Source: Symsagittifera roscoffensis
Lineage: Eukaryota; Xenacoelomorpha; Acoela; Convolutidae
Direction: 5' to 3'
Assembly (NCBI RefSeq): GCF_963678635.1
Contig: NC_087071.1
Coordinates: 4,727,624 to 4,791,623 of the forward strand
DNA: 64,000 nt
The position numbers and the translations under genes are program-made. Position 1 is the stretch's first letter, and each line of letters starts with the position of its first letter. This document shows positions 35,496-47,573 of the stretch, piece by piece. The notes beneath the pieces are model-generated. The model was not told the origin of the DNA. It saw only the letters and a program-made list of their open reading frames with translations, and did no database searches.

Positions 35496-36874
35496 TCATC
35501 TCGTGGATCCATATGTCCTTCTTCTATTGTGTTGTTCATTGAAGTTCACTCTCAGCTCCCTGCTGGGTTCTACTGAGTTTTCTTCCCCACTCCTCGATCC
35601 ACTCCTGTTTCCTAGGATTGCATCCAACCTATCCATGAGAGTCTGGGTGCGCCTCTCCATCATCGCGTCTATTCTCATGTGAAGAGTCCTAAGAGTCTGC
35701 TCTTATTGAATTCTCAACTTATCCATGTCATCTCTCAATCGTGTCTCCCTTTGCTCAGCTTCCCTTGTCGTTCTTGACAAGTTTTTGGCCAAGTGATAAT
35801 CCGTCTTCTTCGTCAAGCACTTTTCACTTCTGCTGACTTCTTTTCTGTTGTGGTTGATCTCTTACCACAGGCTTTCTCTCTCGACTTGAACTGCCCTCTC
35901 TAGTTCACTCATTCTTAAGGACATCTGTTCGTTTTGTTCTCCTATACTATTCACTATGTTGGTCAAGGCTTCTTCGATTGAATGTCCGTTGTCCAGCAAT
36001 AGCGTCACAAGTGGTGTTGTCACCCTATCGGTTCCAGGCAGCTTGGTTCTGGTCGAGACTCGAGTGTTACTTCTCTGCCTCGACGTCTCCTCATAATCCG
36101 CTTTTGGATCCGCTGGTGGGTTACCTGGCCCTGCATTTCTGTTCTTCCCAGGTTGCACTTCCAAATTCGTCACGGTCACAAAATTGCCTGACTGGTTTGA
36201 TCCATTTGTGGTCTTGCTTATTGTTCTGACCACACAAAATCGGTCCGTAGAGCCAGTCTCCCTTTTGGTGTATGCTATTGGAGCTTATTTAAGATTGGAA
36301 CTCATCTTGTTCGTCATCGACTTCCTCCTCTTCCTGTGTTTCTGCTTCATCACCTGTACCCATTTCCATGGTAAATGGAAAGAATTTTCTCAAAGAGTTC
36401 TTAGCTCATTCTGAAAACGAGGAGAGAGTTGCCGGTTTCTCAGTCACCCCACGCATTATAGTGTTGTCAGTGAGTGCTCTTGTAGTCGCCACGTTTTTAG
36501 TTGAGATGTCGGAGAGTTCCGACATTTCTTCTCCGTCTAGAGTCCCAGTGGAAGTGGCAAAACCTTGGCCTTGTTCTACCGGAGTATATTCACTCGCCAA
36601 TTTTCTGTTCCCATTCCCTTCCGTTCCACGTCCTGCCCGATTCTCATCCAAGGCAGGGTCCGGATGGATATCTACTTCTAACGTTGTTTTTGTCTTCTGA
36701 GGACTTTTGATTCCTGGTTTCAACGGTTCCGCCTGAAGTTTTCTTCCCTTTGTTGGTCCGGGTTCGTGCAATCCTTTCCACAAAAGGGTCGTTCATTGCC
36801 TTTCTTTGATTTTCTGGTACGAATTTCCTACAGCGGTCACTTGGATTAGGTATCCATTACTTGTCTAGACTCAT
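35496..36874 (-). pseudogene. Gag N-terminal region, copy 2
   Basis: Start ATG at 36872-36874 and the same early TAA (36857-36859) as copy 1. Pieces: 36406-36783 and 35862-36233. The 35862-36233 piece ends with the coiled-coil IGEQNEQMSLRMSELERAVQ. Confidence 0.7.
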
Positions 36875-37123
36875 TTTCCGTATCACTTCCTACCGCTTAT
36901 GCAATCAATTGGATTGTTAAGGTTCGTATTGTTCGATTTCTGAAAAAAATTCAGAACACAATAAATTCCAAAAGTTTCACTAAAATCGTGACCAAGAATC
37001 CTTGTATGTTATCACAGTGCAGCGTGTATACAGTTTATTTACAATGATTGATTGTTGGTTATTGGAATTGAAGCTAGCCCAAATCGATGAAATCAAAATA
37101 TTTAAAAGATAGTAGACTCACAA
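36875..37123 (-). other. Element leader (5' UTR), copy 2
   Basis: Same leader as at 32310-32548, here continuing through GTAGACTCAC into the LTR-like region, which shows the natural order LTR-leader-gag on the minus strand. Confidence 0.65.
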
Positions 37124-37229
37124 CACAATCAAGAAGAGTTGTTCTGGGTTTAAAACCAAAAACGAAGGAAGATAAAAAATATTTTCAAAAAACAAGTACA
37201 TATTTCGTACTTTAGTCAGTCGCAATGCA

Positions 37230-37995
37230 AATGCCGAACTTGTTCCTAAAGAAATAGCTTGAAGGCAGTAACTTGAAGGCAGTAACTTTTTCAAGTGGGC
37301 GTCTATTGCACCCACCGAGTCCTGTCTTACCTATCTGCCTTCGGATTGCCCAAACTAGACCTTCTAAAATCCTCAAGGCAATCTCTTTCCCAACAAAAAT
37401 CTGGATTTTAATCCACGCAAATTAGTGTCGTACTCTGTTTTCAGTTAGAATTAGGGTCGCGAATCTCCGGGCTTAGACCTGTTGTGTTTTCACGATGATC
37501 TTTTCAAATGTATATAAAGGTTAATTACCAGTGCAATCACTAGCTTCTAACTTGATTCCTAATATTTCTAATAATCTTTACTATTTATATTTCTTCGTTC
37601 TACATCCGCTTTAATGCCGAACTTGTTCCTAAAGAAATAGCTTGAAGGCAGTAACTTGAAGGCAGTAACTTTTTCAAGTGGGCGTCTATTGCACCCACCG
37701 AGTCCTGTCTTACCTATCTGCCTTCGGATTGCCCAAACTAGACCTTCTAAAATCCTCAAGGCAATCTCTTTCCCAAAAAAAATCTGGATTTTAATCCACG
37801 CAAATTAGTGTCGTACTCTGTTTTTAGTTAGAATTAGGGTCGCGAATCTCCGGGCTTAGACCTGTTGTGTTTTCACGATGATCTTTTCAAATGTATATAA
37901 AGGTTAATTACCAGTGCAATCACTAGCTTCTAATTTGATTCCTAATATTCCTAATAATCTTTACTATTTATATCTCTTCGTTCTACATCCGCTTT
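37230..37995. repeat. 383-bp tandem duplication inside LTR-like region A
   Basis: 37230-37612 and 37613-37995 are near-identical direct repeats beginning AATGCCGAACTTGTTCC and ending CTACATCCGCTTT. Each holds the TATATAAAGG box. Inside the unit the phrase CTTGAAGGCAGTAA is itself doubled. Confidence 0.9.
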
Positions 37996-38069
37996 AGGAT
38001 CCCTATTATCAGGTGCCTTATTTGAAAAATAAAATCAAATAAATAAATTTAAAAATTTATATTTCTATG

Positions 38070-38280
38070 ACCCCTCCGGGTTAACAAAAAAAGCCTCTTC
38101 CGGGTTTGCGAAAATGGGATTCTTCCGGATTGGCTAAATTGGAAACTTTCCGGATTGGCAAAATTGGGACCCTTCGGGATTGGTGAAAATGGGACCCTTC
38201 CGGTTTGGTGAAAATAGAACCCTTCGGGATTGGTGAAAATGGGACCCTTCCGGATTGGGACCACTCCGGATTGGTGAAAT
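38070..38280. repeat. 30-bp degenerate tandem array, copy A
   Basis: About eight imperfect units of CCTTCCGGATTGGTGAAAAT type, roughly 30 bp each. Because the period is ten codons, the minus strand stays open across the array and encodes a repeating decamer of the type PIPKGPNFAN. Further copies are at 44690-44870 and 46040-46230. Confidence 0.8.
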
Positions 38281-39593
38281 AAGCTTTTCTTGGTCTTTGA
38301 AAGTTCACACCCGAGACCATTTCTGATACGTACTCCGAGTCTATTTTGCTATGTCAATTAACTAGGAAGGATAAATTCCGGCCCTAGACCCTTCCGGATT
38401 GAAGCTAAGCTGCTTATTTGACATTTCTCTTTAACTGTGAAGAGTCTTATAACTAGCTTAATCTTGACTCGATCATCGTTTTCTTGTCGAGAATTGCGTA
38501 AAATTGCCTTATTTAACCGTTACCACCCTTTGGTAGGGGTCAAAGGGCTTTCTAAAAACTTTTTTTTTACAAAACTTGAAGGGTCTATCTTCACAAATTG
38601 GTAACTTTGCTGAAAACTGTCTTAAAAATTTTCTGTGCTTACTCTTTCGGATAATTGAAGACTTTATGAGTAAGCTCACCTAATTGTTGATCTGATGGTA
38701 CCGAGATCAGTGGAACTGTCCAGTACTTCCAAAGTTATTAACCGAAACGTCTTTTTAAGGTTCAAAAACTTTCTGCTTTATAGGTTCCGCCTAACTTTTT
38801 TCGCAATTCTTATCTTTTTGATCAAAAAACTAGTGATCCGAGCTCACAAGGCCTGTACTCTTCTAGTTAAATGCAAAAAACCCAATTTAAAACGTTCAAA
38901 TTGAAAAGTTTGGCAAAAACAATGCTATTTGGACCTCTCCGGATTGACGATTACACTAAATCAAACACGTTAATTTCAATTTCACTGAGACCCGGAAGGT
39001 TATTGACAAAAAACTTTTAAAAACTGTCGATTCACTAGTGAACGTTGTCCGAACAACAACTTCTGTTCCCTAAATTTTCTTATTTTGTAGCATTTTGTTT
39101 TTTCAAAAACCAAAACAATTCGGTTTTCGAAACTCTATTAGTTCCAACAACTTCCGAACTAAAGTTAACCAGTTCCACGATGTAACTCACTAATTTAGCG
39201 CTTTTTTCTGATTCAAAAAATTTTTACATCTGAAAAATCGCAATTTGTGGGGGGATCAAAAATATCACTATTTTGACCCTAAAAATTGGTCTGCTCACTG
39301 TGTTTTTCACTGAAAAACGGTATAGGAGTTTTAATATAGGCGGTATAAATTGTAATAATAGAATACTATACCGCTCCGGTTTTGTTCAATATCCGAATTA
39401 AGGTGCTTAACTCGGAAATTTGCAACTCGGTGGAGCGTCACTTCACTGCAGTCACTGTCGAGCCCCCCACATATTTGTATTCGATTTGTTGTACCAAAAG
39501 GGATTCAAAACTTGTCAACGATACCCATGAGTCCGTTTTAGTTGTCCTTGAGACACTTCCTGCTACTCATCGCACTGCTTGCCGGATCGCTTT

Positions 39594-40443
39594 CATTCCA
39601 TGTTTGTAGGTTGGGCATGTTGACACATGATGGTCCGTCGAACTGCAATTCGCACAATAGCATCTCTTGTCCATGTCGTCCGTTGGTTTGTACCAATTGT
39701 TACCCCTGGTTAGCTGTTCCATTGTTAAAATTGCCATAATTGTTTTTGTAATAGCCAGATCTCGATGGGGGGTCTTAGTAAAAGATATTCCTTCGACTTG
39801 AGTCTCAACTCCTCTGGTGTTGGCGCATTGGTTGAAAGTGGTGTGTAATGTGTAGCTAACATCGTTCGAAGCTCGTCATTCTTCACAACGTCGATGAATT
39901 TTGAAGCTACTGCTAGGTTTATCCTGCTGTTTGACTCATCTGGTTGACTACGCCTTCTAAGCACCTCCAATTTATCTAAAAACTTGTCTAACATCTCGTC
40001 TTCACGTTGCCTCCGTTTCTCGAAGCGCATCATTGCTTGGAGTCCTTGTACGTCTGAGACAAAACGATTTAACAAGATTTCAAATTTATTCTCAGATTCG
40101 CCCAGCTGGCATCGCTTTATGGCCGACACGAAGCTTAGGGCTGTCACTTCTAGGTTGCTGGTGAGCGCACTGCTTTCTTGTCTATCTCTCAAGTCTTCCT
40201 CTTCAGAATGTAGTTTCATTACTTCTTTCCAGGTATCAATACAGCCATCAGATTTGTCTTTGTGTCATCTTGGTTTCTTAAAAACCCTTCTGGACTTTTC
40301 ACTGCGTTCACTGGTTTTAGATAACATCGTAAGGAAAGTTTCCAAGGACCTGTTCAGTTTGCGTCCCGTGAATGCCCCGCTTGAGCATCATTGCCATCTG
40401 ATAGAGGCTCTGGGTTTTCCCTTGCGTTCGAATCAATGGAATG
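39594..40443 (-). pseudogene. Gag nucleocapsid/capsid fragment, copy 3 (left of insertion)
   Basis: 39725-40219 is open for about 165 codons of capsid: KFLDKLEVLRRRSQPDESN and ASKFIDVVKNDELRTML. Unlike copies 1 and 2 it keeps GAG at the site of the shared stop (40019-40021). The zinc knuckle end is joined straight to LTR-like region A at about 39594. The right end is interrupted by the solo LTR at 40444. Confidence 0.75.
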
Positions 40444-42878
40444 TGTAAACTTGGGGGAATTCACATTATCTCTAGGCCGGCTTTTCTCACTCGTTATCGT
40501 CCTTCGCACCGCCGCAATATGTTCCCTTTAGTACTGGGGTCAGTGGGGCAACCGATTCCCAGTACTGTTTACAATCCCAAAAGGGTTGATTTGGTGGTTG
40601 GCTTCTCTGTATTGTACTATGCTGCTCGCCCCAAGATCTGTGCTTTTCCGACTGTATCTCACTCGTCAATCAATAGTCGATTGCAACAACAATTCCAATA
40701 ATAAGACTGAATTAAGAAATAAATATAACCAAATACAGAGTAGCCTATAAATGGCTGGAATATAAAATATTCATTCAGTCAATGGAATGGGTCCGCGATT
40801 ACTATTATTTAACCCCCTGCTCCCTGCAGTTCAATTAACGCCTTACTATTAACTAACTAACTAACGTTCTCCTCGAGAACTTCTTTCAATATCGATCGTT
40901 CAGCAACGATCCCACTATCCTCTAGATAGCCTAACTTATATCCACTAACTAACTTAATCATGTTAACAAGTCTTCCAACTTGTTCCCACTTTACTTTGAG
41001 AATAAATCGACAACCTTAACTCGTAGCGCAAATTGTTCTCTAACTAACTGAGAACCAACTATACTCTATCTCAGTATCAATTGTTCTGATTTCTAAATGT
41101 CCTCCGGTATCCTCAACTCCTTATGTCTATTTACTCTTAGTTTCAATTAGAGATAAAATTTCCTTAATAAGCCTTAATATTTATTTATATGCTTCCTACG
41201 CAGTGCCGTACGATTCTAAATCTACATCACGCCACCTGTCTTAAATACCAAGTCCGAAGTGCTGATCACGCTATGCTAGGTAAATAACAAGTGCAACTTC
41301 AACTTAAATCCACCTATGTTTGACTATCCAAATGCCCAAGGACTTTGTTTAATTTTCCCGTATCTTTTTCCTTTTTCCATGCCTCGGATAAAATCCCAGT
41401 CAACTTAATTTCCCGTTTGTCATAATCCAAAAATTCACATACGTAACCTATTCAAATTTCAATCAAATCGACCTTCAGGGTAAGCCGTTCCCTTAACCGG
41501 GGTGCAACTGAGCCAATAGAACATCCCCCAGAAGCCAATGGAATATCTTGTACATTGCTAATATTTAAGTTAATTATTTCCCTATTCCCTTGTCTAAATT
41601 GCCAAATTAATATGTAACTACTTTTCTGTGCCATTGAATGATTTCTATTAATAGTTTATTCACCAAGTCAGATTGAACCCAAGGTTTGTTTAGCTAACTC
41701 GTAATAATTCCAACAATATACCGCTATACATTAAGCCAAGATATTCCATCCATAAATTCCCATACATGCCAATCACCACCCAAGATCAATAACATAGCTT
41801 TATTAACCTTGCTGATTACAAACCATACAACTCGGGCTATTTTCCGGTGCTAAATTTAAGGGTTTTGGAGCTAAAAATCCAAAAGGTCGAATAAAGGTCA
41901 ACCCGGGGTCACCCGGGGTCAAACTCCCCATAATCGGTTTGAGGTCACATGGGAGTCCTACCTACCAAGTTTCATCCATATCTGAACAATACTTCCCAAG
42001 TTAGCCCGTTTAAAAGGTCCATAATCGCTTTTCCCGGAAAAGGTCAATTAGCACCGGAAAGGTCAACTGGGAACTAAGACTTACAGGGATCCTCTTTACC
42101 GGGGTGGGTCATACTACGCATAAGTACCTTAAAATCGATATGCCCTCGCGCATTATTTTTCGCAAATTGCCTATTAACACCTCCAGGGGGTGATTTTCCC
42201 AAGTGCTAATAGCCTGTGCCCTTGGCCCAATCGAGTCATCGTCCTAACATACGATAGACCATGTCACTATCTACAATCCCTGTAAGTTTCAGCTCTCTAG
42301 GGTCACTGGGGGTTGAGAAATAGCCTCCTGAAATTGGGTGGGGGTTTGGTTGTTTAGGGCGTAAATCGGACCGAGGTGACCTTGGGGTTCCGAAACTTCA
42401 AACTTAAGCTTCCCTCGCCCAGGGCTACCACATATATAAAAATGAGCTCAATCGGACCAGTAGTTAAGGATTTTCGGTGGGGCCATTCGCACTTCCGGGA
42501 ACCGTTATCACTCGGCCCCGGGGGGTCGGGCGGATCCGGCTCTTTGCATGCCCGGGTCAAATCATCTTTAGTATCACTCCAATAAATTTCATAAAGTCCG
42601 CCCGGGTAGTTCTTGAGTTGAGGGGAGTTTTCGTGAGCTGTTGCATTTTCTATTTCCCAATTCTTCGCCCTAGAGGCCAAATTCAAGGTGCAGAGTCCGA
42701 TTACGATTGTTTGCTCTCAAACTAAGCTTATCTATCACTGAATTTCATTGCTACAAGTTCATACAGTCGGTTTACGTTGAAATCAAATTTCGCAATTTTC
42801 AACCAATTTCATCATGAATTACCAATTTTACACTCAGGTTTCTATAGCATGTAATACAGTAGAATCACAAATTCTACA
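40444..42878. mobile_element. Solo LTR (or LTR-only element) with GAATG target-site duplication
   Basis: The insert begins TGTAAACTTG and ends ATTCTACA (TGTA...TACA inverted termini). It is flanked by the 5-bp direct repeat GAATG at 40439-40443 and 42879-42883, and it interrupts gag sequence that is continuous in copies 1 and 2. It has no coding. A TATAAA lies at 40746-40751, and there is a TAAC tandem near 40850 and an ACCCGGGGTC doublet near 41900. At 2,435 bp it is a long solo LTR left by recombination, of a family not otherwise seen in the window. Confidence 0.88.
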
Positions 42879-43141
42879 GAATGAATTCTTCCTTGATACG
42901 CATGACCCCAGTTCACGGAGTCACGTCTCCCAGTCGCATGTGTGTCTTGCACAGGTCGTTCGTTTGAGGTCGGTCTGTTGCCAATTGAACTATCTCTGAT
43001 GTTTGGGCCCCGCGGCCTATTATCCCTTGTCATTCGTGACAAATTTTTGGCCAAGTGATAATCCATCCTCTCCGTCAAGCACTTTTCACTTCTGCTGACT
43101 TCTTTACTGTTGCGGTTGGTCTCTTACCGCAGGCTTTCTCT
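42879..43141 (-). pseudogene. Gag middle fragment, copy 3 (right of insertion)
   Basis: Continues the gag copy after the solo LTR. Compared with copy 1, about 300 bp (equivalent to 30901-31200) are deleted at about 43025. Confidence 0.65.
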
Positions 43142-44188
43142 CTAGACCTGAACTGCCCTCTCTAGTTCACTCATTCTTAAGGACATCTGTTCGTTCTGTT
43201 CTCCTATACTATTCACTATGTTGGTCAAGGCTTCTTCGATTGAATGTCCGTTGTCCAGCAATAGCGTCACAAGTGGTGTTGTCACCCTATCGGTTCCAGG
43301 CAGCTTGGTTCTGGTCGAGACTCGAGTGTTACTTCTCTGCCTCGACGTCTCCTCATAATCCGCTTTTGGATCCGCTGGTGGGTTACCTGGCCCTGCATTT
43401 CTGTTCTTCCCAGGTTGCACTTCCAAGTTCGTCACGTGCACAAAATCGCCCGACTGGTTTGATCCATTTGTGGTCTTGCTTATTGTTCTGACCACACCAA
43501 ATCGGTTCGTAGAACCAGTCTCCCTATTGGTGTATGCATCATTCTCCTGAATCGAACTATTGAAGCTCATTTGAGATTCGAATTCATCTTGTTCGTCATC
43601 GAATTCCTCCTCTTCCTGGGTTTCTGCTTCATCACCTGTACCCATTTCCGTGGTAAATGGAAAGAATTTTCCTAAAGTGTTCTTCACTCGTTCCGAAAAC
43701 GAGGAGAGCGTTGCCGGTTTCTCCGTCACCCCATGCATTATAGTGTTGTCAGTGGGTGATCTTAAAGTCGCCACGTTTTCAATAGAGATGTCGGACAGTT
43801 CCGACATCTCTTCTTGGTCAAGAGTCCCAGTGGAAGTGGCAAAACCTTGGCTTTGTTCTACCGGAGTATATTCACTCGCCAATCTTCTGTTCCCATTCCC
43901 TTCCGTTCCACGTCCTGCCCGATTCTCATCCAAGGCACGGTCCGGATGGATATCGACTTCCAACAATGCCTTTTGTCCTTCTGGGGACTTTTGACTCCTG
44001 GTTTCAACCATTGCGCCTGAAACTTTCTTCCCTTTGTTGGTCCGGTTCATGCGATCCTTTCCCCCAAAAGGGTCGTTTATTGCCTTTCTTTGTTTTTCTG
44101 GTATGAATTTTCTAGAGCTTTCACTTAGATTAGGTATCCATGACTTGTCTAGACTCATTTTCCGTATCACTTCCTGTCGCTTATGCAC
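43142..44188 (-). pseudogene. Gag N-terminal region, copy 3 (best preserved)
   Basis: Open for 348 codons from 44188. The conserved start is probably the ATG 30 bases further in (MSLDKSWIPNLSESS), because copies 1 and 2 align from there. The TCA codon at 44141-44143 is the residue that is TAA in copies 1 and 2. Order: basic N-terminus, VDIHPDRALDENRAGRGTEG, acidic EEEEFDDEQDE tract, Arg/Thr-rich region, coiled coil IGEQNEQMSLRMSELERAVQ. It ends at a TAG where the other copies read Glu, so it is a truncated gag. Confidence 0.75.
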
Positions 44189-44423
44189 TCAATTGGATTG
44201 CTAAGGTTCGTATTTTTTGATTTCAGATAAAAATAACCTAACACAATAAATTCCAAAAGTTTCACTAAAATCGTGACCACGAGGCCTTGTTTGTTATCAC
44301 AGTACAGCGTGTATACAATCTATTCACAATGATGGATTGTTGGTTATTGGATATGAAGCTAGCACAAATCGATGATTTCAATATAGTTAAAAGATAGTGT
44401 ACTCACTACCCAATCAAAAAGAA
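44189..44423 (-). other. Element leader (5' UTR), copy 3
   Basis: Leader homologous to 32310-32548 and 36875-37123. Its outer half (from 44308) is duplicated at 45501. Confidence 0.65.
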
Positions 44424-46857
44424 ATATTAACTTTTTCAAGTGGGCGTCTATTGCACCCACCGAATCCTGTCTTACCTATCTGCCTTCGGATTGCCCGAAC
44501 TAGACCTTCTAAAATCTTACAGGCAATCTCTTTCCCAAAAAAATCTGGATTTTAACCCACGCAAATTAGTGTCGTACTCTGTTTTCGGTTAGAATTAGAG
44601 TCGCAAATCTCCGGGTTTAGACCTGTTGTGTTTTCACGATGATCTTTTCAAATTTATATAAAGGTTAATTACCAGTGCAATCATAAGCCTCTTCCGGTTT
44701 GGCGAAAATGGGACCCTATCCGGATTGGCGAAAAAAACCTTCCGGATTGGCAAATTGGGACCCTTCGGGATTGGTGAAAATGGGACCCTTCCGGTTTGGT
44801 GAAAATAGAACCCTTCGGGATTGGTGAAAATGGGACCCTTCCGGATTGGGACCACTCCGGATTGGTGAAATAAGCTTTTCTTGGTCTTTGAAAGTTCACA
44901 CCCGAGACCATTTCTGATACGTACTCCGAGTCTATTTTGCTATTTCAATTAACTAGGAAGGATGTATTCCGGCCCTAGACCCTTCCGGATTGAAGCTAAG
45001 CTGCTTATTTGACATTTCTCTTTAACTGTGAAGTATCTTATAACTAGCTTAATCTTGACTCGATCATCGTTTTCTGGGTTACCTAGCCCTCCCTTCTTGT
45101 CGAGAATTGCGTAAAATTGCCTTATTTAACCGTTACTACCCTTTGGTGGGGGGTCTAAGGGCTTTCCAAAAACTTTTTTTTCTACAAAACTTGAAGGGTC
45201 TACCTTCACAAATTAGTAACTTTGCTGAAAACAATCTTAAAAATTTTCTGTGCTTACTCTTTCGGATAATTGATAACTTTATGAGTAAGTTCACTTAATT
45301 TCTGATCTGATGGTACCGAGATCAGTGGAACTGTCCAGTACTTCCAAAGTTATTAACCGAGACGTATTTTTAAGGTTCAAAAACTTTCTGCTTTATAGGT
45401 TCCGCCTAACTTTTTTCGCAATTCTTATCTTTTTGATCGAAAAACTATTGATCCGAGCGCAGAGGGCCTGTTCTGTGAAATGCAAAAACCCGATCTAAAA
45501 CGTGTATACAATCTATTCACAATGATGGATTGTTGGTTATTGGATATGAAGCTAGCACAAATCGATGATTTCAATATAGTTAAAAGATAGTGTACTCACT
45601 ACCCAATCAAAAAGAAATATGAACTTTTTCAAGTGGGCGTCTATTGCACCCACCGAATCCTGTCTTACCTATCTGCCTTCGGATTGCCCGAACTAGACCT
45701 TCTAAAATCTTACAGGCAACCTCTTTCCCAAAAAAATCTGGATTTTAACCCACGCAAATTAGTGTCGTACTCTGTTTTCGGTTAGAATTAGAGTCGCAAA
45801 TCTCCGGGTTTAGACCTGTTGTGTTTTCACGATGATCTTTTCAAATTTATATAAAGGTTAATTACCAGTGCAATCACTAGCTTCTAGCCTGATCCCTAAT
45901 AGCCGAATAATCTTTACTAGTTATATTTCTTCCTTCTATGCCCGCTTTAGGATCCCTATTATCATGTGCTTTATTTGAAAAATAAAAATAAATAAATAAA
46001 TATAAAGTTTATTTTTCTATGACCCCTCCGGGTTAACAAAATAAGCCTCTTCCGGTTTGGCGAAAATGGGACCCTATCCGGATTGGCGAAAAAAACCTTC
46101 CGGATTGGCAAATTGGGACCCTTCGGGATTGGTGAAAATGGGACCCTTCCGGTTTGGTGAAAATAGAACCCTTCGGGATTGGTGAAAATGGGACCCTTCC
46201 GGATTGGAACCACTCCGGATTGGTGAAATAAGCTTTTCTTGGTCTTTGAAAGTTCACACCCGAGACCATTTCTGATACGTACTCCGAGTCTATTTTGCTA
46301 TTTCAATTAACTAGGAAGGATGTATTCCAGCCCTAGACCCTTCCGGATTGAAGCTAAGCTGCTTATTTGACATTTCTCTTTAACTGTGAAGTATCTTATA
46401 ACTAGCTTAATCTTGACTCGATCATCGTTTTCTGGGTTACCTAGCCCTCCCTTCTTGTCGAGAATTGCGTAAAATTGCCTTATTTAACCGTTACTACCCT
46501 TTGGTGGGGGGTCTAAGGGCTTTCCAAAAACTTTTTTCTACAAAACTTGAAGGGTCTACCTTCACAAATTAGTAACTTTGCTGAAAACAATCTTAAAAAT
46601 TTTCTGTGCTTACTCTTTCGGATAATTGATAACTTTATGAGTAAGTTCACTTAATTTCTGATCTGATGGTACCGAGATCAGTGGAACTGTCCAGTACTTC
46701 CAAAGTTATTAACCGAGACGTATTTTTAAGGTTCAAAAACTTTCTGCTTTATAGGTTCCGCCTAACTTTTTTCGCAATTCTTATCTTTTTGATCGAAAAA
46801 CTATTGATCCGAGCGCAGAGGGCCTGTTCTGTGAAATGCAAAAACCCGATCTAAAAC
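44308..46857. repeat. 1,193-bp tandem duplication of leader plus LTR-like sequence
   Basis: The segment starting CGTGTATACAATC at 44308 starts again at 45501, so LTR-like region B (44424-45500) and C (45617 onward) are tandem duplicates. The first unit has lost about 150 bp between ATCA and TAAGCCTCTTCC (near 44684) that the second retains (about 45886-46044). Each carries one 30-bp array. Confidence 0.85.
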
Positions 46858-47573
46858 GTTCAAGCTGAAAAATTTTCCAAAAACAAGGCTATTTGGACCC
46901 CTCCGGATTGACGAATCCACTAAATCAAACACGTTAATTTCAATTTCACTAGGACCCGGAAAGTTATTGACAAATTTTTTTTAAAAAATTATCGAGTCAC
47001 TAGTGAACGTTGTTGGAACAGCAATGTTTGTTGTCCCAAAGCAAAAACCTCTTTTTTTCGGTAGTGTTTCGTTTTTTCAAAAATCAAGAAAATTCGGTTT
47101 TCGGTACCCAATTAGTTCCAACCACTTCCGAACTAAGGTTAACCAGTTCCACGATGTAGCTCACTAAATTAGCGCTTTTTTCCGATTCAAAAAACTTTGA
47201 TACCTAAAAAATTGCGATTTGTGGGGGGATCAAAAGTATCACTATTTTGACCCTAAAAATCGGTCTGCTTACTGTGTTTTTCACTGGAAAACGGTATAGG
47301 AGTTTTATTATAGGCTGTATAAAAAATAATAATAGTATTATGATACCCCTCCGGGTTTTTTCAATATCCGATTTAAGGTGCTTAACTCGGAAATGCGCAA
47401 CTCGATGCAGGGTCACTTCACTGCAGTCACTGACGAGCCCCCCACAGATTTATATCTTATTTGTTGTACCAAAAGGGATACAAAAGTTGTTAACGATACT
47501 GATGTATCGGTTTTAGTTGTCCTTGAGACACTTTATGCTGCTCATCGCACTGCTTGTCGGATCAGTCTTCCGC
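45617..47573 (-). repeat. LTR-like region C (longest outer end)
   Basis: Homologous to region A throughout, to GCACTGCTTG(C/T)CGGATC at about 47564, where region A breaks off. C continues into unique sequence, so the true outer LTR edge lies beyond 47573. Confidence 0.6.

Larger units (their letters stand above)
37124..39599 (-). repeat. LTR-like region A
   Basis: About 2.5 kb of non-coding sequence directly upstream of the gag leader, also present at 44424-45500 and 45617-47573. This position and its recurrence beside each leader make it the best candidate for the 5' LTR of the gypsy-like element. It contains a TATATAAAGG box near 37512. Its outer end is cut at about 39594, where it joins a gag fragment directly instead of flanking DNA. 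Confidence 0.55.

Noticed and set aside
37118-38000. CRISPR-like array
   Set aside because: The repeats are contiguous tandem duplications without unique spacers, in a eukaryotic retroelement.
38049-38320. A protein-coding gene in the 30-bp array
   Set aside because: Open only because the repeat period is a multiple of three; listed as a repeat, not a CDS.
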